A stretch of DNA of 64,000 nt from Candidatus Obscuribacterales bacterium (lineage in GTDB: Bacteria > Cyanobacteriota > Vampirovibrionia > Obscuribacterales > Obscuribacteraceae). Below, piece after piece: positions 59,012 through 64,000 of the stretch. Location of the stretch: NCBI GenBank assembly GCA_020634035.1, contig JACKCM010000005.1, positions 434,001 to 498,000 on the forward strand, read 5' to 3'. Made by a program: the position numbers and the translations under genes. Within the stretch, counting starts at the first letter, position 1; every line of letters begins with the position of its first letter. The notes under the pieces were generated by a model that was not told the origin of the DNA, ran no database searches, and worked only from the letters and a program-made list of their open reading frames with translations.

Positions 59012-59985
59012 TGTCTGACCTCCTCTCCTTCTCTGGAGCGTTCTGAGAACAGGCTAGCAAGATCACGTTTTGTGGGATTCGCTTCGTCCACAGGGACACC
59101 GTTTTCAATCAGTGCTTTGAGCAACTCGGCGGCTCCTTTTCTGTCCGGCACAAGAAAGCATCCTTCCAGCTTCTCTAAATTAATCAACTTCGCTCCTGCT
59201 GCGCCACAGGCTCTTTCTACGCTGGGCAAAAGAGATCCGTTCAAATTTGAGGTAGTCCAGGAGGTTTTGATCAAATACTCTTTTGTAGTAGAGTCACCTT
59301 TCAGATTCTCGATGGACTTGAGCTGTCCATCTTTTATCATCGCAACTCTTGAACACATCTTTTCGATTTCATCGAGATGATGAGAGTTTATGACCGCAGT
59401 CACTCCTTCCCTCTCGAGATCCTGTACCACCTGGCGTACTACTGTTACACCATTTGGATCGAGACCTAGGGTTGGTTCATCCAAAAGCACCAGTTTCGGT
59501 TTGCCAATCAGAGCCTGGGCTAGATTGAGCCTCTGCAGCATACCTCTTGAGAAAGTTTTCAATTTCCTTGCCCGGGCGCTTTCGGCAAGTTCCACTCGGT
59601 CTAGAATCTGTTCTATCTCTTCCCTGGCAGAAAGCGGCGAGCGTCTTGCCAGACCATGGTGGAATTCGAGAAACTGTCTGGCTGTCATCCAGTGCTCGAA
59701 CATGACTCGCTCCGGCATATAGCCTATCTGGGCAAGCACGCTCAGATAGTCGGATTGCTTGCCGAATAGCTTTATCTCTCCTTGATCGGGTTTGATTAAA
59801 GAAAGCATGCAGCCGAGCAATGTGGTCTTGCCTGCACCATTGGGTCCGATCAGACCAAATATTTCTCCTCTGGGAATACTCAAAGAAATGCCATCAAGAG
59901 CTATCACTGGCTCTTTTGCTTTGCCTGATCTGTAGGACTTCTTCAGTCCTTTTACAAGTACTGCTTGGTTGGTTGTCTTGGTCAT
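59008..59985 (-). CDS. ABC transporter ATP-binding protein
   Basis: A 325-residue ATPase. Walker A GPNGAGKTTLL (near 42), signature FSRGMLQRLNLAQAL (near 143), Walker B LVLLDEPTLGLDP and the switch His in NSHHLDEI. The C-terminal extension (about 230-320) is a regulatory part common to ABC-2 exporters. It is the first gene of the operon with the permease, the thioredoxin-like protein and csoR. No strong ribosome binding site before the ATG. Confidence 0.92.
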   Translation of the reverse strand: MTKTTNQAVLVKGLKKSYRSGKAKEPVIALDGISLSIPRGEIFGLIGPNGAGKTTLLGCMLSLIKPDQGEIKLFGKQSDYLSVLAQIGYMPERVMFEHWMTARQFLEFHHGLARRSPLSAREEIEQILDRVELAESARARKLKTFSRGMLQRLNLAQALIGKPKLVLLDEPTLGLDPNGVTVVRQVVQDLEREGVTAVINSHHLDEIEKMCSRVAMIKDGQLKSIENLKGDSTTKEYLIKTSWTTSNLNGSLLPSVERACGAAGAKLINLEKLEGCFLVPDRKGAAELLKALIENGVPVDEANPTKRDLASLFSERSREGEEVRQ

Positions 59986-60136
59986 AGTAAGTAGACGGGT
60001 TTATCTATGGTTGGGTCTGGCTACTCATGACAATAGAGGTTTTCATTCGGCTTGGCTCCGGGGAGAACCCTGATAGTCATCCAAGGAATTGGCGGTGTAT
60101 AGTTAGATTTAGGTATTGCCGGTAGGGGAGCCCGAA

Positions 60137-62242
60137 ATGAAAGACGACCCCGGCAGTTCGGTCTGTCCAGTATGCAAAAATCCGCGACGTTCAAAAGCCG
60201 GTGGAAGCTTCACCCAGTGGATTTCGGTTTGTTCTTGCGAGCTGACCGGGCTTTTGGGGACAGAATTGGACCCAGTCGAGATTTGCAAGCGCTGTGGCAA
60301 AAGAGTCGGCGCCGGTAGACAGGGCTCTTTGACCCAGTTTATTTTTCGCGCCGATACCTGTCAGTGCGACAGACCAGAGACGGATTATTTTGAAAAAGAG
60401 AAACCGGCAGAAGAACAGTTTGTAATCGCACCGGAAATAGAACTTGATCTCGCCGACGAGTATTTCCCGAGGCAGAGGTATAAAGCCCTTTCGCTTCTAG
60501 GAAAAGGAAGCACCGGATCTGTCTATGAAGCCAGGGATAGAATTCTCGACAAGAAAGTAACGGTCAAGATGCTGACCTCTTTTGATAGCCCGGAGTTGTT
60601 GATTCGATTTCAGGAAGAGGCGAAGTCCACCGATCGTCTCAATCATCCCGGTATCGTAAAAGTTCTCGATTTCGGGTCTGAAGAAGGGAATGCACCTTAT
60701 ATGGTGCTTGAGTATTTCGACTCTGTCACCCTGGAAGAGTACCTTGCCCAGAGAGGACCTCTGCCGTGGTCACAGGCTGCGAAAATCTTGATGGAAGTAG
60801 CAAGGGCGCTGGCTTATGCCCATGAGCATGGGGTGCTGCATCGTGACATCAAACCAGCCAATATATTGATAGGTGATCAAGACGTGCGGGTTATCGATTT
60901 CGGACTTACCGGTATCGCTGCTGGCTCAGGACCGGTGGGCACACCGCTTTATATGGCACCGGATCAGGGGCTGGGTCTTGAATATGATGAAAGATCCGAT
61001 ATCTATTCTTTCGGCTGTGTGACCTTCGAGATGCTCTCGGGCCGATGCCCCTTTGTTGGAGGCAGTTCTGCCGAGACTCTCAGGCTTCATGCATCTTCTG
61101 AGGTACCGCTTCAGTATTTAGATTCGGTTCCTGATTTGGATCCTGAGTTGGTCAGTCTGCTTGGCCGATGTCTGGCAAAACGTCCTGAGGATCGTTTTAA
61201 AAACTTCGCCGAGATAGTTGAAGCTCTGGAGCGAATTCTAAGCCGAATCGAAATCAAAATCAGTCAGGAGTCGAAAGTGGAAGACGGCAGCTCATCTTTT
61301 GCTGCTAGGAATTATTCTTCCGGACCCAAACCGGTCGGGGCGATGGTTTCTTTGATGTTCGGGTTGATATTTCTATGCTGTCTGGTTCTCTACGTGATCG
61401 CTTTCGGCAACGGTGGCAGCGCTGACGGCGACCGGACAGCCCAGCTTGCCGCAACGCCCTCAAAGCTCGCCGACCTTTCGGTTCCACCTGATGAGCATGT
61501 CTTTCAGTCAAGTCTGAAGGTAGAGAAGGATGACAATGGAGGTTTTATAGCTTCCGGGCGAGAGATAGCCGATGAAGCCCTGAAGCCTTTAGAAGGCCGT
61601 AAAGATATAGTCGCTCTCAAGATCGATATGGCAGACCGATTTACCGGTAGTGGCATCGCTTATTTAGAGGGTTCACCTTTAAAATCTGTCGAGATTCTCT
61701 CAAGCGCTTTCGATGACAATGGAGCTGAAGTTCTGAGCCGATTTCCGACATTACGGAGACTGAATCTGAAAGTCACTTCTCGCCTCACAGAAAAGGGCAT
61801 GGCTGCTCTGGGCAAGCTGAAAAATCTCGAGATGATTCAATTCTGGAATATGGCTTTGCCCTCTAACTGCTGTCAGGTTATTGAGTCTTTGAAAAGTGTT
61901 CACTATGTCGACCTGGGTAATTCCAGCAGGATCACTTTGGCCGATGCGAAGCGTCTTGCTTCGATGAAGAAGCTGGCATTCATAAAATTGAGCGGTACGG
62001 TCGGAGTCGATGATAGTTTTGGTCCGGTACTTGCCCGCAGTAAAATAAAGAGTTTCTTGCTCAACGGAACTTCAATCTCTTTGGCTACCGTCGAGCTTTT
62101 GTCGAAGAGAAAAGAGACCGACATGATCCGGGTCAGTATCGGTGGCGATATCACCATCCAGGGCTTGAGACGACTGAAGAAGGCTCACCCCAAAATAAAA
62201 TACAGTGCCGTCGACGAATACAACACCGCAGTTCCGATTTGA
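60137..62242 (+). CDS. Ser/Thr protein kinase with duplicated Cys motif and LRR-like C-terminal domain
   Basis: A 701-residue protein starting at ATG 60137 after GGGGAG. Two copies of a Cys motif, each of the form CxxC...GSxTQxI...CxC (about 9-34 and 49-75), probably bind zinc. The kinase domain (about 115-375) has a GxGSTGSVYEARD loop, the VTVKML Lys, HRDIKPAN (near 234), DFGLTGIA (near 254) and GTPLYMAPDQG (Asp for the usual Glu of APE). A transmembrane helix (about 400-422) follows. The extracytoplasmic part (about 440-700) has leucine-rich-repeat-like units (LRRLNLKVTSRLTEKGMAAL and KLAFIKLSGTVGVDD). Catalytic residues are complete, so it should be active. The ligand is unknown. Confidence 0.88.
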   Translation: MKDDPGSSVCPVCKNPRRSKAGGSFTQWISVCSCELTGLLGTELDPVEICKRCGKRVGAGRQGSLTQFIFRADTCQCDRPETDYFEKEKPAEEQFVIAPEIELDLADEYFPRQRYKALSLLGKGSTGSVYEARDRILDKKVTVKMLTSFDSPELLIRFQEEAKSTDRLNHPGIVKVLDFGSEEGNAPYMVLEYFDSVTLEEYLAQRGPLPWSQAAKILMEVARALAYAHEHGVLHRDIKPANILIGDQDVRVIDFGLTGIAAGSGPVGTPLYMAPDQGLGLEYDERSDIYSFGCVTFEMLSGRCPFVGGSSAETLRLHASSEVPLQYLDSVPDLDPELVSLLGRCLAKRPEDRFKNFAEIVEALERILSRIEIKISQESKVEDGSSSFAARNYSSGPKPVGAMVSLMFGLIFLCCLVLYVIAFGNGGSADGDRTAQLAATPSKLADLSVPPDEHVFQSSLKVEKDDNGGFIASGREIADEALKPLEGRKDIVALKIDMADRFTGSGIAYLEGSPLKSVEILSSAFDDNGAEVLSRFPTLRRLNLKVTSRLTEKGMAALGKLKNLEMIQFWNMALPSNCCQVIESLKSVHYVDLGNSSRITLADAKRLASMKKLAFIKLSGTVGVDDSFGPVLARSKIKSFLLNGTSISLATVELLSKRKETDMIRVSIGGDITIQGLRRLKKAHPKIKYSAVDEYNTAVPI

Positions 62243-62259
62243 TTCTTTTATGCGGGCGC

Positions 62260-62727
62260 TTAGAAATAGACGTCGAAAACTATAGGAATTCGTAGATTGG
62301 CCAGTTTTCGCATGGTTTCCGGACTGAGGCAGGGTGAGGCGTTGGAATTAGATGCCAGCCAATAGACCCAGAGCTCTATCTTGTGCCCATCCGTTTGCAG
62401 AGAGTGAATCACGCTGTGTCGGTTCTCTATGGCTTCCACCAGCCACTCTATATGAGTCTGGGGATTGAGACTTTTAACTTTCGAATGGGTGCTGAGAAAC
62501 CACCCTCCTGTGGCAGCCGGGCTCTTTGAACCCTCCTCGGTGGTGCAAGGTCTCTCGCCACCTTTTTTCTGCCAGGCAGTCGGTTTCAGGTCCAGAAGGG
62601 CGGTTATTTTTTCAGGGACCAGGTCATCTTTATATATGCAGAGCGATGCCCTGGTATCTTCCGGTCGGGGAGAGAACGCCGGCAGAGTAGCTTTTGTTTT
62701 TTCTCTTGCTTTTGAGGATGTTGACAT
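62260..62727 (-). CDS. DUF4279 domain protein
   Basis: A 155-residue cytoplasmic protein. After a Thr/Pro linker, RASLCIYKDDLVPEKITALL and LKPTAWQKKGG start a DUF4279 domain; GGWFLSTHSKVKSLNPQTH and ELWVYWLASNSNASPCLS complete it ('W.lst...v.s.d...hi..Ll'). The family has no known function, but occurs as an immunity-like or toxin-associated protein in some genomes. It is convergent with the kinase gene. The 236 bp upstream (62728-62963) hold no supported gene. Confidence 0.72.
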   Translation of the reverse strand: MSTSSKAREKTKATLPAFSPRPEDTRASLCIYKDDLVPEKITALLDLKPTAWQKKGGERPCTTEEGSKSPAATGGWFLSTHSKVKSLNPQTHIEWLVEAIENRHSVIHSLQTDGHKIELWVYWLASNSNASPCLSPETMRKLANLRIPIVFDVYF

Positions 62728-62972
62728 CGGTTATTATCTTCGGACCTGTCTTGACAGCCGTATTGGAATCAGCCCGAGCTGTTTCTACGCATGAGCTTGA
62801 GGGCTGCTATTTGAAGTTTAATCTACTGACAATTTCGATTTTGCTGATTTTTCCGATCTTTACTTCGGGTGAATATATTTAAGGAAGAGATCCAGATGAT
62901 TTAATGGTTTGTTTAGGATAAAATTTGCATCGCTGATTTATTCGCATCATTGCAGGGTTATTAGTGGGTCCA

Positions 62973-63542
62973 ATGCCAGATTCTGACAAGTCCTTTCCAA
63001 ACCCGTTTCGCCTGGTCTTCAGGTTAGTCACCTGGTTTTTCAATCAGTTTCCGGATACGGTCCTGATTGCCATGTCGGTCCTGGCCTTTGGTCTTATGAT
63101 CATAGGATCCTTATATCTGGTCGGTCACCTTACCCCTAAACAGCCGGCTGTCAATATTGACCATGTTTATCACGAAGCCTATAAGCACGAACTACCCCGG
63201 GTGATTCATCAGCCCCATGTCGATTCGGCTCCGCCTGTTCAGCAGGTTCAGGGCGGACACTTCAGCTATCCGCAGTCTATCTATCATCAGTCCCCGAGCG
63301 GCCGTTTCCATCATTACAATCATCACCTCTCTTATCAAGAGCATGGTGTAGTCGAAACCGAAACGACTGAAAGTTCACCTGCCTTAGATGGAGTGCATTC
63401 CAGTCGTCTCTCTCCTTATGCAACTCATCGCTTCGGCAGACCGCGTTCGGTAGAGTCCTCCGAAGCAGAAGCAACTGAAGGTTCGGTCGATAAGACTTTC
63501 GACTATTTCCGGGCCGGCAAAGCCCACGCTTATCAGTACTGA
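62973..63542 (+). CDS. Single-pass membrane protein with His/Pro-rich tail, unknown
   Basis: A 189-residue protein. The ATG at 62973 or a GTG at 62964 starts it. One transmembrane helix (about 28-52) follows a basic aromatic region. The C-terminal part is polar and rich in His, Tyr, Gln, Ser and Pro (such as HQPHVDSAPPVQQV and HHYNHHLSYQEHG), so it is probably disordered and may bind metal. No family is recognised. It is convergent with the saccharopine-dehydrogenase-like gene. Confidence 0.55.
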   Translation: MPDSDKSFPNPFRLVFRLVTWFFNQFPDTVLIAMSVLAFGLMIIGSLYLVGHLTPKQPAVNIDHVYHEAYKHELPRVIHQPHVDSAPPVQQVQGGHFSYPQSIYHQSPSGRFHHYNHHLSYQEHGVVETETTESSPALDGVHSSRLSPYATHRFGRPRSVESSEAEATEGSVDKTFDYFRAGKAHAYQY

Positions 63543-63550
63543 TTCAGCGC

Positions 63551-64000
63551 TCAGACTTTATATATAACTTCTTTGACTTCGATGTTTCTCTTGGCCAGGT
63601 CCTGGAGAATGATCTCGGTTAGTCCCTTTTCTGCACCAAGTCTCTCCGGGGCATGGACACCGGGCTCGGTGAACTGTTTCCGTGCCAGGACCATGGCGAC
63701 TGCTGCGGTGGTGTATCCGGTAGTGCGACTCATGGCCGATTCACCATCCCTGGCCCGGTCGAGCAGGCGCCAGGATTTGCTTTTAGATCCGGAATAAGCC
63801 TCGACTTGCATGAGCAGATAGTCGGGGTAGGCATCGGCCGGGTAGCGATTGCCGAGAGCCTTTGCCGTATGCTCGATGGTGGACTCCTCGAAAAGACCAA
63901 GCTCTTTGAGATCTGCCATGGTCTTTAAATGTCCGGCGTGGCGCAGGGTGCGTTCGCTCATACTGGATACTTTTGGAAAACTGGTAAGAAGCGTTCTGAG
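63551..64000 (-). CDS. Saccharopine dehydrogenase-like protein, C-terminal part (cut by the right edge)
   Basis: The frame is open to the last base, so the gene begins outside the window and the ATG at 63961 is internal. The visible 149 residues match the C-terminal domain of saccharopine dehydrogenase/homospermidine-synthase-like proteins: SERTLRHAGHLKTMADLKELG, and later SRTTGYTTAAVAMVLARKQF with GVHAPERLGAEKGL. The NAD(P)-binding N-terminal half is missing. It may act in lysine or polyamine metabolism. No start can be given. Confidence 0.75.
   Translation of the reverse strand, partial: LRTLLTSFPKVSSMSERTLRHAGHLKTMADLKELGLFEESTIEHTAKALGNRYPADAYPDYLLMQVEAYSGSKSKSWRLLDRARDGESAMSRTTGYTTAAVAMVLARKQFTEPGVHAPERLGAEKGLTEIILQDLAKRNIEVKEVIYKV

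Overview
The window looks like a chromosomal segment of a Gram-negative bacterium of intermediate GC content, most likely a non-photosynthetic relative of Cyanobacteria (Vampirovibrionia/Melainabacteria, possibly the Obscuribacterales). This placement is inference. It rests on a didermic envelope gene set (LpxC, LpxD, Skp, BamA, an LptD-like protein resembling the cyanobacterial type), many TPR proteins, eukaryote-like Ser/Thr kinases and a giant kinase/ATPase/histidine-kinase hybrid of a type well known from cyanobacteria. No rRNA, CRISPR array, transposase or phage gene was seen. Two tRNA genes are present. Several genes appear to start at TTG or GTG.

Layout. 0.3-4.1 kb: an LptD-like outer-membrane protein, a ROK sugar kinase and a small acidic membrane protein. 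4.1-10.5 kb (minus strand): an envelope block in transcription order bamA, skp, lpxD, lpxC and a DUF4139 protein. 10.7-13.8 kb: a methyltransferase, an aldehyde dehydrogenase and divergent tmk. 13.8-18.1 kb: membrane and TPR proteins of unknown role. 18.3-24.7 kb: tRNA-Met/Ile(CAT), efp-accB-accC, divergent valS, and a YedK/HMCES-type DNA-protein crosslinking protein. 24.9-27.4 kb: a more accessory stretch with a secreted unknown protein, tRNA-Arg(TCG), an orphan AbiEi-like protein and a MerC-like protein, followed by about 650 bp without a convincing gene.

28.0-35.8 kb is the most striking region. Eight tightly packed plus-strand genes encode an SPFH/SHOCT protein, two zinc-ribbon DUF4178 proteins, a 46-residue membrane or lipoprotein peptide, DUF350, a membrane-anchored spermidine-synthase-like enzyme, an FAD amine-oxidase-like enzyme and a polytopic membrane protein. 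The order suggests a membrane-localised aminopropyl or polyamine chemistry system. 35.8-41.6 kb: two TPR proteins, acetate kinase, an OmpR-type two-component pair and a small secreted Lys-rich peptide.

41.7-53.5 kb: a 2021-residue hybrid signalling protein whose kinase domain lacks the DFG aspartate, a divergent NrtR-like Nudix regulator, and a minus-strand operon joining a class D beta-lactamase, a 1007-residue SF2 helicase with predicted membrane helices, and a small membrane protein. 54-64 kb: a flavodoxin/ABM pair, rnhB, an NmrA-like epimerase with a possibly leaderless transcript, and an operon of ABC-2 transporter, thioredoxin-like protein and CsoR with the Cu(I) ligand set. These are followed by a Ser/Thr kinase with a duplicated cysteine motif, a DUF4279 protein, a small membrane protein and, cut by the right edge, a saccharopine-dehydrogenase-like gene.
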